Assembly (NCBI RefSeq): GCF_016772275.1
Contig: NZ_CP065425.1
Coordinates: forward strand, 1,890,653 to 1,954,652
Direction of reading: 5' to 3'
Source of the DNA: Heyndrickxia vini
GTDB lineage: Bacteria; Bacillota; Bacilli; Bacillales; Bacillaceae_C
Length of the DNA stretch: 64,000 nt
Below, in pieces: positions 52,702 to 62,459 of the stretch. Numbering within the stretch: position 1 is the first letter of the stretch; each line of letters opens with the position of its first letter. The notes under the pieces were generated by a model, which had not been told where the DNA came from, did not search any database, and saw only the letters and a program-made list of their open reading frames with translations. The translations under genes and the position numbers were made by a program.

Positions 52702-53703
52702 ATGGTTGCCTATACAATACGCCGTTTATTACTACTTATACCAGTTCTACTTGGAATGGTAATCATTGTTTTTTCATTAATTCACGCCATACCTGGAGAC
52801 CCGGCTAGAACGATTTTAGGACAGCTGGCAACAAAAGAAGCTGTTGCCGATTTAACGAAACAATTAGGGCTCGATAAACCTCTCTTTGTACAATTTTTTG
52901 ATTATATTAAGGATTTGTTAACCGGTAATTTAGGGACCTCTTTAAAAACGCAATCACCAATAAGTCATGAAATTTGGCCATATTTTGGTGCTACTGTCGA
53001 GTTAGCTGTCGTTGCGATGATAATAGCAATCATCATCGGTGTAAATGCAGGAATTATTTCCGCATGGTTTCAAAATTCTTGGTTTGATTATATCGTTATG
53101 TTAATTGCGTTAATTGGGGTATCGATTCCAATCTTTTGGCTTGGATTAATGGAGCAATATGTATTTTCCATTAAGCTGGATTTATTGCCGACAACCGGAC
53201 GGGATGATATACGTAATCCTGTCGAAGCAATTACCCACTTATATATGTTGGATACATTATTACAAGGAAGATTTGATCAATTTATTGAAGTTATTAAGCA
53301 TTTAATCCTTCCAAGTCTAGCTTTGGCAACGATTCCAATGGCGATTATTGCTCGTATAACTAGATCGAGCATGCTTGAGGTTATGCGCTCGGATTATATT
53401 CGAACAGCACGTGCTAAAGGGATGAAAATGTTTTGGGTTGTTTACAAGCACTCATTAAAAAATGCGTTTATTCCAGTATTAACAATTATCGGTTTGCAAA
53501 CAGGTCTTTTATTAGGTGGAGCAATATTAACTGAAACGATTTTTGGTTGGCCTGGAATGGGGACCTATATTTATGAAGCAATTGAGTTTCGTGATTACCC
53601 TGTCATTCAATCAGGTATTTTGATACTTGCACTAGTGTTTGTACTAATAAACTTAATCGTGGACTTATTATATGCAGCAATTGATCCACGTATCAAGTAT
53701 TGA
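52702..53703 (+). CDS. dppB: dipeptide ABC transporter permease DppB
   Basis: 333 residues from the ATG at 52702 with GGGGTGAAGGTGG upstream; the longer frame begins inside the terminator and is rejected. Six transmembrane helices. Typical start YTIRRLLLLIPVLLGMVIIVFSLIHAIPGDPA, and the EAA-loop SDYIRTARAKGMKMFWVVYKHSLKNAFIPVLT contacts the ATPases. It is longer than E. coli DppB because of an extracellular loop (TTGRDDIRNPVEAITHLYML...). It overlaps by 4 bases an upstream extension of dppC; the true dppC ATG is 14 bases downstream. Confidence 0.93.
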   Translation: MVAYTIRRLLLLIPVLLGMVIIVFSLIHAIPGDPARTILGQLATKEAVADLTKQLGLDKPLFVQFFDYIKDLLTGNLGTSLKTQSPISHEIWPYFGATVELAVVAMIIAIIIGVNAGIISAWFQNSWFDYIVMLIALIGVSIPIFWLGLMEQYVFSIKLDLLPTTGRDDIRNPVEAITHLYMLDTLLQGRFDQFIEVIKHLILPSLALATIPMAIIARITRSSMLEVMRSDYIRTARAKGMKMFWVVYKHSLKNAFIPVLTIIGLQTGLLLGGAILTETIFGWPGMGTYIYEAIEFRDYPVIQSGILILALVFVLINLIVDLLYAAIDPRIKY

Positions 53704-53717
53704 TAGGGGGGACATCA

Positions 53718-54611
53718 ATGCCAGAACTTTCAACAAATGTAAAGCAGACAACAGTGGTCGAAGAGCCATTGATATCTCCGTGGAAAGAAGGCTGGAGAAA
53801 TTTCAAGAAAAATAAAGTAGCTTTACTAGGCTTGGGTTTAGTTATCTTTTTTATTCTTATTGCATTGTTCGCTAACTTTTTAGCGCCTTATGGATTTAAT
53901 GATCAGCGACTAGGGGACAAGCATCTTCCACCCTCAAGTAAGCATTGGTTTGGAACAGATGACTTCGGCCGAGATATTCTAAGCAGAGTAATCTTTGGGG
54001 CTCGTATCTCATTAACTGTCGGATTCTTCTCAGTAATTGGATCAGCCATCGTGGGAACAACTTTAGGGATTGTTGCAGGTTATTATGGTCGATGGATTGA
54101 CGGTGTTATATCCCGAATCTTCGATATTTTATTAGCGTTTCCAAGTATTTTACTTGCTATTGCTGTTGTTGCTATGCTAGGACCATCATTACAAAATGCA
54201 CTAATCGCAATCGCTATTATTAATGTACCGACTTTTGGGCGTTTAGTACGTTCAAGAGTGCTGTCTGTAAAGGAAGAAGAATACATTACAGCAGCGAAAG
54301 CTATTGGAATGGGAGACGCTCGTATTTTATTTCATCATATATTTCCTAATAGCATGGCACCAATTATTGTACAGGGATCTTTAGCGATTGCAACGGCAAT
54401 TATCGAAGCAGCTGCATTAGGTTTCTTAGGTTTAGGTGCACAACCGCCAACACCTGAATGGGGAAAAATGCTTGCGGATTCTAAAGATTTTATCATACAA
54501 GCACCATGGACAGTATTTTTTCCGGGAATTGCCATCATGTTAACTGTACTTGGATTTAACCTTATGGGTGATGGCCTACGGGATGCACTAGATCCACGGA
54601 TGAAAAATTAA
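53718..54611 (+). CDS. dppC: dipeptide ABC transporter permease DppC
   Basis: 298 residues from the ATG at 53718 with AGGGGGG upstream. N-terminal polar segment, then NFKKNKVALLGLGLVIFFILIALFANFLAPY, the family N-terminal helix. HWFGTDDFGRDILSRVIFGARISL is the conserved periplasmic entry, and EEYITAAKAIGMGDARILFHHIFPNSMAPIIV the EAA loop. It forms the membrane pore with DppB. Last gene of the operon. Confidence 0.93.
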   Translation: MPELSTNVKQTTVVEEPLISPWKEGWRNFKKNKVALLGLGLVIFFILIALFANFLAPYGFNDQRLGDKHLPPSSKHWFGTDDFGRDILSRVIFGARISLTVGFFSVIGSAIVGTTLGIVAGYYGRWIDGVISRIFDILLAFPSILLAIAVVAMLGPSLQNALIAIAIINVPTFGRLVRSRVLSVKEEEYITAAKAIGMGDARILFHHIFPNSMAPIIVQGSLAIATAIIEAAALGFLGLGAQPPTPEWGKMLADSKDFIIQAPWTVFFPGIAIMLTVLGFNLMGDGLRDALDPRMKN

Positions 54612-54643
54612 AAACAGCAGGAAAAAATCCCCTGCTGTTTTTC
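54611..54643 (+). terminator. terminator after dppC
   Basis: AAAACAGCAGG (54611-54621) and CCTGCTGTTTTT (54631-54642) with A/T-rich loop. Confidence 0.85.
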
Positions 54644-54939
54644 TTATTATGTATCAAAACTATTATCAAAAGTTTTTCTCATGAATTTTTAATGTTTCTT
54701 TCATGTATCTTTAGGATTCATAAGATAATATTAGCTAAGTCTTATAAGGATAAGCCGAATAGTTGTTACCCATTATATTTAACTATTGCGGAATTCTTAT
54801 TAATTTACTCATTATAAAGTTCTTTCTTTAAACCCGGCCCTTGTGCCGGTTATTTTTTTATCAGAGATTTATATAATTTTAATCGAATTTTCATTTATTG
54901 TTGGTAGGATTATAGTAATAATAAAGGAGGCGCATATTC
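54644..54939. other. intergenic region with an orphan terminator
   Basis: No coding frame with a ribosome site. A GC-rich hairpin (CCGGC/GCCGG, about 54832-54850) followed by TTATTTTTTTA is a clear intrinsic terminator not preceded by a gene, about 190 bases after the dppC terminator. GATAAT near 54724-54729 could be a -10 element, so a short RNA from about 54735 to 54860 is possible. Confidence 0.45.
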
Positions 54940-55068
54940 ATGATGTGGGTTCGATTTATTCCGATTGTATTCTTTAGTATGACAGCCATAACTCTGTTTG
55001 CCTTCCAATCAATTGAAATTGTTCATGCAGCACTTGATTTAATTTTATCTAAATCTAGGTTAAAATAA
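54940..55068 (+). CDS. 42-residue membrane peptide upstream of the two-component genes
   Basis: ATG at 54940 with a consensus AAAGGAGG 9 bases upstream; TAA at 55066-55068. The sequence has one hydrophobic helix (VRFIPIVFFSMTAITLFAF) and a C-terminal amphipathic stretch (SIEIVHAALDLILSKSRLK). I do not recognise a family. It is 44 bases before the response-regulator start with no terminator between, so it may be the first gene of that operon and could modulate the kinase. Confidence 0.68.
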   Translation: MMWVRFIPIVFFSMTAITLFAFQSIEIVHAALDLILSKSRLK

Positions 55069-55112
55069 GAACATAAATAAAATGAACGATGAATTTTGAA
55101 GCAGGTGTGAAT

Positions 55113-55793
55113 GTGAAACGTATATTAATTATAGAAGATGAAAAAAATTTAGCACGATTTATTGAACTTGAACTTAAATATGAAGGATACGAAGTAAGTG
55201 TTTCATATGATGGGCGTGAAGGCCTTCAGCTGTCCCTTCAAGAGGAATGGGATGTAATTTTGCTTGATTTGATGTTGCCTAGTTTAAATGGATTAGAAGT
55301 TTGCCGTAGATTGCGACAAGAAAAAGATACCCCAGTTATTATGATTACCGCTAGGGATAGTGTGATGGATCGAGTATCCGGTTTAGATCATGGTGCAGAC
55401 GACTATATTGTAAAGCCGTTTGCCATTGAGGAACTTTTAGCAAGGCTTCGCTCAATTTTTAGAAGAATAGATATACAAGAACCAAAGTCACAACTTACAT
55501 CGTATACTTTTCGTGATCTTTTTGTAGAGAAGGAAAGCAGAATTGTAAAAAAGGGAGATAAAATAATTGATGTGACGAAACGAGAATACGATTTGTTATT
55601 GACCTTATTGGAAAATAAAAATATTGTGATGACTCGTGAAGTTTTATTAAATAAAGTTTGGGGCTATGAAACGGAAGTAGAGACGAACGTAGTCGATGTG
55701 TATATTCGATATTTAAGAAATAAAATTGATAATCATGGTGAGGATAGTTATATTCAAACTGTTCGCGGAACAGGGTATGTGATGCGTGAATGA
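55113..55793 (+). CDS. arlR: OmpR-family response regulator, ArlR-like
   Basis: 226 residues from the GTG at 55113 (AGGTGTGAAT upstream). Receiver: IIEDEKNLARFIELELKYEGYEV with the acidic pocket, phospho-acceptor Asp in VILLDLMLPSLNG, Thr in VIMITAR, and Lys in YIVKPFAIEELLARL. The C-terminal winged helix ends NKVWGYETEVETNVVDVYIRYLRNKID and VRGTGYVMRE, strikingly like Staphylococcus ArlR and B. subtilis YkoG. It overlaps the kinase gene by 4 bases. Targets are not evident locally; the upstream 42-residue gene may be its partner. Confidence 0.88.
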   Translation: MKRILIIEDEKNLARFIELELKYEGYEVSVSYDGREGLQLSLQEEWDVILLDLMLPSLNGLEVCRRLRQEKDTPVIMITARDSVMDRVSGLDHGADDYIVKPFAIEELLARLRSIFRRIDIQEPKSQLTSYTFRDLFVEKESRIVKKGDKIIDVTKREYDLLLTLLENKNIVMTREVLLNKVWGYETEVETNVVDVYIRYLRNKIDNHGEDSYIQTVRGTGYVMRE

Positions 55794-57208
55794 AGTTTCT
55801 TCGCAATTGGTATCATACATCATCCTTAAAGGTGAAATGGTCGGTTGGAACAAGTGCGGCTATTTTCTTTACCTTCTTTCTTTTTAGTTTTAGTCAATAC
55901 CATGTCATTAATAAATGGATGTTATATGAAGAGAAAAACAATATTTTACAAGCGCTAAATGAAATCACCATTTTTGTGAAGCAGGCTGGTTCACTAGATG
56001 ATAACCTTGCGGAAAATAAAGAATTGCAAAACCAAATTTATGAAAAGAATCAGATTATTAGGATATTATATCCGAATGGGGATGAATATAGAGTCTACAA
56101 TGCTGATACGGATACTCCAAAATATTATATTCCTTTTCAACCTGTTCATCAAAAAACAGTTACTTTATTAGAAACTGATAATAAAAAAATTTATTTAGGT
56201 CGTGCTCCCTTTCATATAAATGGGTTTACTGGCTATATAGAAATTATTCAGCCATTAACAAGATACCATCAAATGATGGGAAGTTTGTTTTTTATCATGT
56301 CAATATTCGGCGGATTTGCTTTCATACTTAGTGGATTATTCGGTTTTTTAATGGCAAAAAGCTTTTTAATGCCATTACAAAAGTTGTCTAACACGATGAA
56401 AAAAATTCGCAAAAAAGGTTTCCACGAACGAATGGAACCAAGTAATTCCAAAGATGAAATGGGGGAATTAACAAATATTTTTAATGATATGATGGATCAA
56501 ATTGAGCATTCATTTAATCAACAAAAACGATTTGTTGAGGATGCTTCCCATGAATTACGAACCCCTGTCCAAATTATGGAAGGTCATTTAAAGTTATTGA
56601 ATCGATGGGGAAAAAACGACCCCATTATTTTAGATGAGTCATTACAGGCATCCATTCAGGAACTGGATCGAATGAAAAAATTAGTTCAAGAGCTTTTAGA
56701 ATTATCGAGAGCCGAACAAATTGAATCAAAAGGTACTGACAGTAGTGCTTTATTATTAAAAACAATATCACAAGTAATCAAAAACTTTGAATTGATTCAT
56801 GAGGATTTTACCTTTGAATTAAAAGTGGATAGTGATAACCAAGATAACCCTATAGTGCAAATTAGTGAAAATCATTTAGAGCAAATATTAATTATCATTT
56901 TAGATAATGCTGTTAAATATTCTGATCAAATTCACAAAATCGATATTTGTCTTGAAGAAGAAAATAGTATGGTGAAAGTTACAGTTAGAGATTATGGCGT
57001 TGGTATACCAGATGAAGATTTATCAAAAATCTTTCACCGATTCTATCGTGTCGATAAAGCAAGGAGTCGAGCAAGAGGTGGTAATGGATTAGGATTATCG
57101 ATTGCTAAACAATTAGTGGAAGGTTATACAGGAGAAATTTACGCATCTAGTACGCTTGGGAAAGGCACGAGTATAACATTTACACTGCCATTAATCGAAA
57201 ACCGATGA
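55790..57208 (+). CDS. arlS: sensor histidine kinase, ArlS-like
   Basis: 472 residues. TM1 at about 16-38 (VGTSAAIFFTFFLFSFSQY), an extracellular sensor of about 120 residues, TM2 at about 160-185, HAMP at about 186-240, then the H-box FVEDASHELRTPVQIMEGHLKLLNRWGKNDP. The catalytic domain has ILDNAVKYSD (N-box), DYGVGIPDEDLSKIFHRFYRVDKAR (G1/F) and GNGLGLSIAKQLV (G2). The EGHLKLLNRWGK stretch after the phospho-histidine is typical of ArlS/YkoH. It phosphorylates the adjacent regulator. The signal is unknown. Confidence 0.88.
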   Translation: MKFLRNWYHTSSLKVKWSVGTSAAIFFTFFLFSFSQYHVINKWMLYEEKNNILQALNEITIFVKQAGSLDDNLAENKELQNQIYEKNQIIRILYPNGDEYRVYNADTDTPKYYIPFQPVHQKTVTLLETDNKKIYLGRAPFHINGFTGYIEIIQPLTRYHQMMGSLFFIMSIFGGFAFILSGLFGFLMAKSFLMPLQKLSNTMKKIRKKGFHERMEPSNSKDEMGELTNIFNDMMDQIEHSFNQQKRFVEDASHELRTPVQIMEGHLKLLNRWGKNDPIILDESLQASIQELDRMKKLVQELLELSRAEQIESKGTDSSALLLKTISQVIKNFELIHEDFTFELKVDSDNQDNPIVQISENHLEQILIIILDNAVKYSDQIHKIDICLEEENSMVKVTVRDYGVGIPDEDLSKIFHRFYRVDKARSRARGGNGLGLSIAKQLVEGYTGEIYASSTLGKGTSITFTLPLIENR

Positions 57209-57232
57209 TCCTTTTCATCGGTTTTCTTTTTT
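57198..57232 (+). terminator. bidirectional terminator between arlS and the Hsp20-like gene
   Basis: AAAACCGATGA and TCATCGGTTTT with a short T/C loop, then TCTTTTTTT. Confidence 0.85.
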
Positions 57233-57759
57233 TACAACTTTTCCGCTACATCTACCTCGGTAAATTGCATATCCGCATTTTTTGTCATTTTTATTTCTAA
57301 CATTTCATCTTTATATTGGGCGACTGTTCCTTTTTTCTTTATTAAAGAAGGTAATGTAATGACATGTCTTTGGCCAACTTCGGGTATATTTTCAATAATC
57401 ACTTGGTTTGATGTGTGATAAATTTTTACACGTTTTAACCACTCTTCGTCTTTAATGGGTGTACGCACATAAATGTCATCAAAAGTTTCGAAAACACTTA
57501 CGTCAAATTCTGTTGGAGTTGATTGTGGTTGCTGGTCTTGTGTTGCTGTATTTGTTTCCGAATTAGTTGTATTTTGATCAGTATTTTGTTGAAACATTGA
57601 TGTTGCACGTTTTAGCATATCTTCGTGATTAAACATGCCTTCCCATTTTCCTGGCATAAATTGGGATAACATATTTTGGACTTGCTTTTCTATATCTTGA
57701 GGATTTATTTGTTTCATTATGTTATTTTTATTAAAAGGAAACATATTCCAAGGAAACAT
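57232..57759 (-). CDS. Hsp20/alpha-crystallin-like protein, GerT/CotM-like
   Basis: 175 residues. N-terminal about 60 residues: FPWNMFPFNKNNIMKQINPQDIEKQVQNMLSQFMPGKWEGMF, then a Gln/Thr/Asn-rich spacer (about 70-82), then an alpha-crystallin-type beta domain (FDVSVFETFDDIYVRTPI...VIIENIPEVGQRHVITLPSLIKKKGTVAQYKDEMLEIKM). B. subtilis spore-coat proteins GerT and CotM have this layout, so a spore-coat role is likely; a cytoplasmic small heat-shock role is the alternative. GGGAGG lies about 10 bases before the ATG. Confidence 0.7.
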   Translation of the reverse strand: MFPWNMFPFNKNNIMKQINPQDIEKQVQNMLSQFMPGKWEGMFNHEDMLKRATSMFQQNTDQNTTNSETNTATQDQQPQSTPTEFDVSVFETFDDIYVRTPIKDEEWLKRVKIYHTSNQVIIENIPEVGQRHVITLPSLIKKKGTVAQYKDEMLEIKMTKNADMQFTEVDVAEKL

Positions 57760-58206
57760 AAGATTGTAACCTCCCGAACTTTCAGGTTATATAATAATGT
57801 ATTCAATCGTTGTGGCGATGTTATTACAGAATAAATATTGTTTAGAAACATTAAGCGAATAATAACAATAAACGGTTGAATAATTTATAAATCGTAGTAT
57901 TATGGTAGATGAAATTGGACATTTATATAAGGGAAGAACAGTCAATAGTAATTATTAGAATTTTCTTTGTTTGTAAATACACACCGTTTTGTTTTAAACA
58001 GAATATTATTCTTTAAAATTGTGTTTTTTAAGAATGAATTAGTACTCATTTTAATTTTAAAAAAATTGATTTTTATTCTTTATATTATTACTTTACAGTG
58101 ATAGAATTGTGTCTGTAAGCGTTTTGGCTTATTGAATTTTTTATTACATACACGTTTTCTTATCTTAATAAAAATTATTAGGCTTAATTGCTGGAGGTTT
58201 TTCGAA
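57760..58206 (+). promoter_or_regulatory. control region upstream of odhA
   Basis: About 450 AT-rich bases shared by the divergent Hsp20-like gene and odhA, with no coding frame I can support. TTGATT near 58065-58070 and TATTAC/TACAGT-like sequences near 58086-58098 are weak promoter candidates. The one recognisable operator is the cre-like site listed separately. Confidence 0.45.
58114..58127 (+). promoter_or_regulatory. cre-like (CcpA) site before odhA
   Basis: TGTAAGCGTTTTGG fits TGWAANCGNTNWCA except for the final two bases. It lies about 80 bases before the start codon and just after candidate promoter elements, consistent with glucose repression of the TCA-cycle enzyme. Confidence 0.5.
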
Positions 58207-61038
58207 ATGAAACAACAAGCATCAAAAGGATTTTGGGAAAGTTTCTCAGGCCCAAACCTTGGTTATGTTATGGAAGTTTACGAAAAATACGTAAACGATC
58301 CGGAAAGTGTAGATCCGGAAATGAGAGCACTTTTTGAAGAGTGGGGAGCACCTGCTATTTCTGAAGAAGGCTTATCAACACATGGGCAGGCTGATATATC
58401 GTTCCAATTGCCAACTAACCCTACAGTATTTAGTAAAATGGTTGCTGCTGTAAAATTAGCTGACAATATTCGTACCTATGGACATTTAGCAGCAGACATT
58501 AATCCGTTAAACGATCGTAATAAGGATACACGTAGAATTGAATTATCAGAGTTCGATTTAACTGAGGAAGATCTAATCAATATTCCTGCATCGTTTATTT
58601 GTCCGGATGCACCTTCTAGTGTGAAGAATGGTTTAGATGCTATAAATCATTTGAAAACGGTTTATACAAATAAAATGGCTTTTGAATTTTATCAAGTCCA
58701 TGATTTAGAGGAAAAAAATTGGTTACAACGTACAGTTGAATCTGGCAAAATACTTTTAAACCTTTCGAAAGACCAAAAAATCAATATCTTAAAAAGATTA
58801 TCTGAAGTAGAAGGATTTGAGAAATTCCTTCATCGCACATTTGTTGGGCAAAAGCGTTTCTCAATTGAAGGATTAGATACATTAGTCCCAATGATGGATC
58901 AAATTATTAGTTCTTCTGTTCAGACAGGAGCGAGAACTGTAAATATAGGAATGGCGCATAGAGGACGCTTAAATGTTTTAGCGCATATTCTTGAAAAACC
59001 ATATGAACTTATTTTTGCAGAATTCCAGCATGCACCTAATAAAGATTTAATCCCATCCGAGGGTTCTATTGGAATTACTTATGGTTGGACAGGAGATGTA
59101 AAATACCACCTTGGAGCTGATCGCCGTGTTAAGGCTGAAAGCACAGCAAGCACACGTATTGTTCTAGCAAATAATCCAAGTCACTTAGAAGTAGCTAGCC
59201 CAATTGTAGAAGGATATACGAGAGCAGCTCAGGAACAACGAGATACTTCAGGATATCCTAAACAGGATCATGATAATTCTTATGCAATATTAGTACATGG
59301 TGATGCAGCATTTCCTGGACAAGGAATTGTACCTGAAACGTTAAATATGAGCAGACTTAAAGGATTTAATACTGGCGGTTCAATTCATATTATCGCTAAC
59401 AATATGATCGGGTTTACTACTGAAAGCTATGACTCACGTTCAACAACATATGCGTCAGATACAGCAAAAGGGTTTGAAATCCCAATTATCCATGTTAATG
59501 CTGATGATCCGGAAGCTGTAGTTGCTGCTGCTTCATTTGCGTATGAATATCGCAGAAGATTCCATAAAGACTTCTTAATCGATTTAGTCGGTTATCGTAG
59601 ATTTGGTCACAATGAAATGGATGAACCAATGACTACAAACCCAATGATGTATCATATCGTTCATAAACATCCGACTGTTCTCGCTATGTATGCAGATCAA
59701 CTGGTTAATGAAGGTGTAGTTACTAAAGAAGAAGTAGCTTCAATTGAACAAGAAGTTCAAGATAAATTGAAAGCTGCGTATGATAAAGTTCCGAAAAAAG
59801 AAGAGGATCCAGATATTGTTATGAATCCACCGGAATTTGTAGCAAACGGATTTCCTAAAATAGCGACGGCTGTTGAAAAAGAAGAACTTAAGGCTTTAAA
59901 TTCAGAGTTATTAAATTGGCCTGAAGATTTTCATGCATTTAAAAAGCTGGCAAAAATTTTAAAACGTCGTGAAAATGTATTTGAAGGTGAAGGTAAAATT
60001 GATTGGGCACACGCAGAAACATTAGCCTTTGCATCCATTCTTAAGGACGGAACACCAATCCGTTTCACGGGCCAAGATTCGCAGCGCGGTACATTTGCTC
60101 AACGTAACTTAGTATTACATGATGAAAAAACTGGGGAAGAATATATTCCTCTTCATCATATTAAAGAAGCTAAGTCATCATTTGTTGTTTATAACAGTCC
60201 ATTAACTGAAGCAGCAGTTGTTGGTTATGAATACGGATATAATGTATTTTCACCGGAGACTCTCGTGTTATGGGAAGCCCAATTTGGTGACTTTGCTAAT
60301 ATGGCACAAGTAATGTTTGACCAGTTTATCACTGCGGGTAGAGCGAAATGGGGACAAAAGTCTGGTCTAGTAATGCTTTTACCACATGGATATGAAGGTC
60401 AGGGACCTGAACATTCAAGTGCACGATTAGAAAGGTTCTTACAATTAGCTGCTGAAAATAACTGGACAGTCGCTAATCTTTCAACAGCAGGCCAGTACTT
60501 CCACATTCTACGTCGTCAGGCAGCAATGTTGGAGAAAAATGAAATTCGCCCACTAGTAATTGTGACACCTAAGAGCTTGCTACGTCATCCACTGGCATCA
60601 GTAGATGGAGAAGAACTAACTAATGGCAAATTTATGCCAGTTCTTGAGCAAAAAGGATTAGATCATAAACCAGAAAAAGTGGAAAGAATTATTTTATGCA
60701 GCGGTAAAATTGCCATTGATTTCGAAGAACGCATTAAAGATGAGGAAATAGATTGGGCACACATTTTACGTGTAGAGGAGCTCTATCCTTTCCCTGAAAC
60801 TGAAATCAAGGAAATAATTGGTAAACACAAAAACCTAAAAGAACTTGTTTGGGTTCAAGAAGAGCCTAAAAATATGGGTGGTTGGACATTTGCTGATCCA
60901 TATTTAAGAGATCTTGCTCCAAAAGGGGTAAATGTTAAATATGTTGGACGTCCAAGACGTTCAAGTCCTTCTGAGGGAGATCCAATCGTTCATAAGAAAG
61001 AGCAAAATCGTATTTTAAACGAAGCATTAACAAAATAG
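58207..61038 (+). CDS. odhA: 2-oxoglutarate dehydrogenase E1 component
   Basis: 943 residues from the ATG at 58207 with TGGAGG about 9 bases upstream; a 25-codon extension is rejected. Thiamine-diphosphate-dependent decarboxylase of the TCA cycle. N-terminal [66 protein letters not shown] (TPP/Mg site), [22 protein letters not shown], and [16 protein letters not shown] mark the E1o enzyme, and [17 protein letters not shown] the C-terminal half. Length equals B. subtilis OdhA. odhB follows 42 bases later. Confidence 0.97.
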   Translation: MKQQASKGFWESFSGPNLGYVMEVYEKYVNDPESVDPEMRALFEEWGAPAISEEGLSTHGQADISFQLPTNPTVFSKMVAAVKLADNIRTYGHLAADINPLNDRNKDTRRIELSEFDLTEEDLINIPASFICPDAPSSVKNGLDAINHLKTVYTNKMAFEFYQVHDLEEKNWLQRTVESGKILLNLSKDQKINILKRLSEVEGFEKFLHRTFVGQKRFSIEGLDTLVPMMDQIISSSVQTGARTVNIGMAHRGRLNVLAHILEKPYELIFAEFQHAPNKDLIPSEGSIGITYGWTGDVKYHLGADRRVKAESTASTRIVLANNPSHLEVASPIVEGYTRAAQEQRDTSGYPKQDHDNSYAILVHGDAAFPGQGIVPETLNMSRLKGFNTGGSIHIIANNMIGFTTESYDSRSTTYASDTAKGFEIPIIHVNADDPEAVVAAASFAYEYRRRFHKDFLIDLVGYRRFGHNEMDEPMTTNPMMYHIVHKHPTVLAMYADQLVNEGVVTKEEVASIEQEVQDKLKAAYDKVPKKEEDPDIVMNPPEFVANGFPKIATAVEKEELKALNSELLNWPEDFHAFKKLAKILKRRENVFEGEGKIDWAHAETLAFASILKDGTPIRFTGQDSQRGTFAQRNLVLHDEKTGEEYIPLHHIKEAKSSFVVYNSPLTEAAVVGYEYGYNVFSPETLVLWEAQFGDFANMAQVMFDQFITAGRAKWGQKSGLVMLLPHGYEGQGPEHSSARLERFLQLAAENNWTVANLSTAGQYFHILRRQAAMLEKNEIRPLVIVTPKSLLRHPLASVDGEELTNGKFMPVLEQKGLDHKPEKVERIILCSGKIAIDFEERIKDEEIDWAHILRVEELYPFPETEIKEIIGKHKNLKELVWVQEEPKNMGGWTFADPYLRDLAPKGVNVKYVGRPRRSSPSEGDPIVHKKEQNRILNEALTK

Positions 61039-61080
61039 AAAAATAGAAAAGTTAAACACATATAAAGGGAGGACAACATT

Positions 61081-62319
61081 GTGGCTGAAATAAAAGTGCC
61101 AGAGTTAGCTGAATCTATTACAGAAGGAACCATCGCAGGATGGTTAAAACAACCAGGAGACCGCGTCGAAAAAGGCGAATATATTGTTGAATTAGAAACA
61201 GATAAGGTCAATGTTGAGGTAATTTCTGAAGAAGCAGGAGTTATCCAAGAACTAAAAGCAGAAGAAGGAGATACAGTTCAGGTTGGACAAGTTATTGCCA
61301 TTGTATCTGAATCTGGTGAAGCGGCAGCTCCAGCTCCTGCAAAGGAAGAAAAAGCACCAGAAGCAAAAACTGAAGCACCGAAACAGGAAAGTGCAAAGGT
61401 TGAAGTTTCAGATTCCGATAAGAAAGAACGTACAATTGCTTCACCTGCTGCACGCAAGCTTGCACGTGAAAAAGGAATTGATTTAAGTGCAGTTTCTACA
61501 ATTGATCCTATGGGTCGTGTACGTGTACAAGATGTGGAAGCACATTCAAATCAACCAAAGGCTGAAGCTAAATCTGCTGCGCCTAAACAAGCTGCACCAG
61601 TATCACAGGAAGATGGGAAGCCAGTAGAAGTGGTTCGTATGTCTCGTCGCCGTCAAACAATTGCAAAACGTTTATTGGAAGTTAAACAAAATACAGCAAT
61701 GTTAACAACTTTTAATGAAATTGATATGACTGCAGTTATGGAGCTTCGTAAACGTAAAAAAGATAAATTCCAAGAAGATCATAATGGAACTCGACTTGGT
61801 TTCATGTCATTCTTTACTAAAGCAGTAGTTGCTGCATTGAAGAAATATCCAGCTGTAAATTCAGAAATCATTGGAACAGATTTAGTATTAAAAAAATACT
61901 ATGACATTGGTGTAGCGGTTTCAACTGATGAAGGACTTGTTGTACCAGTTGTTCGAGATTGCGATCGCAAGAATTTCGCTGAAATCGAAGCAGATATTGC
62001 TGGATTTGCCAAAAAAGCAAGAGACAATAAATTATCCCTTGGAGATTTGCAAGGAGGCACATTTACAATCACAAATGGTGGTGTGTTTGGTTCATTGTTC
62101 TCAACACCAATTATTAATGGTACTCAAGTAGGTATCCTTGGTATGCACACAATTCAAAAACGCCCAGTTGCAGTAGGAGATAATGTTGAAATTCGTCCAA
62201 TGATGTATATTGCATTATCTTATGACCACCGTGTTATTGATGGTAGTGAAGCTGTTGGATTCTTAGTAACTGTTAAAAAATTACTCGAAAATCCAGAAGA
62301 CTTATTATTAGAAGTTTAA
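61081..62319 (+). CDS. odhB: dihydrolipoyl succinyltransferase (E2) OdhB
   Basis: 412 residues, GTG start with GGGAGG upstream. Lipoyl domain with the modified Lys in [18 protein letters not shown] (about residue 43), an Ala/Pro/Lys-rich linker, the E1/E3-binding domain [20 protein letters not shown], then the catalytic domain with [24 protein letters not shown], the D-H-R-x-x-D-G motif. It transfers succinyl groups to CoA within the 2-oxoglutarate dehydrogenase complex. E3 (lpd) must be encoded elsewhere. Terminator follows. Confidence 0.97.
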   Translation: MAEIKVPELAESITEGTIAGWLKQPGDRVEKGEYIVELETDKVNVEVISEEAGVIQELKAEEGDTVQVGQVIAIVSESGEAAAPAPAKEEKAPEAKTEAPKQESAKVEVSDSDKKERTIASPAARKLAREKGIDLSAVSTIDPMGRVRVQDVEAHSNQPKAEAKSAAPKQAAPVSQEDGKPVEVVRMSRRRQTIAKRLLEVKQNTAMLTTFNEIDMTAVMELRKRKKDKFQEDHNGTRLGFMSFFTKAVVAALKKYPAVNSEIIGTDLVLKKYYDIGVAVSTDEGLVVPVVRDCDRKNFAEIEADIAGFAKKARDNKLSLGDLQGGTFTITNGGVFGSLFSTPIINGTQVGILGMHTIQKRPVAVGDNVEIRPMMYIALSYDHRVIDGSEAVGFLVTVKKLLENPEDLLLEV

Positions 62320-62331
62320 TTATTTCTTGTT

Positions 62332-62360
62332 AAACCCTTTCCATTAGGAAAGGGTTTTTT
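62332..62360 (+). terminator. terminator after odhAB
   Basis: AAACCCTTTCC and GGAAAGGGTTT around ATTA, followed by T residues. Confidence 0.9.
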
Positions 62361-62373
62361 AATGTGAATTTTA

Positions 62374-62400
62374 GGGACAGTGGACCTGGTCCCATGTCCC
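62374..62400. repeat. GGGACA...TGTCCC palindromic element
   Basis: GGGACA (62374-62379) and TGTCCC (62395-62400) flank GGACC/GGTCC, a 27-base inverted repeat with two mismatched pairs. Near-identical palindromes occur as dispersed repeats in Bacillaceae; only one copy was seen in this window. Confidence 0.5.
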
Positions 62401-62420
62401 ACCCAGTTTCAAAAAAAGAA

Positions 62421-62444
62421 GTGCATTCAAATATTTGAATGCAC
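62421..62444 (-). terminator. perfect 24-bp palindrome acting as terminator of the Sda-like gene
   Basis: GTGCATTCAAAT joined directly to ATTTGAATGCAC; on the minus strand it is followed by TTCTTTTTTTG and lies just past the stop of the Sda-like gene. The symmetry leaves no separate loop, so the RNA hairpin must open a few central A-T pairs. Confidence 0.65.
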
Positions 62445-62459
62445 TCTACAAGTTTTCTA

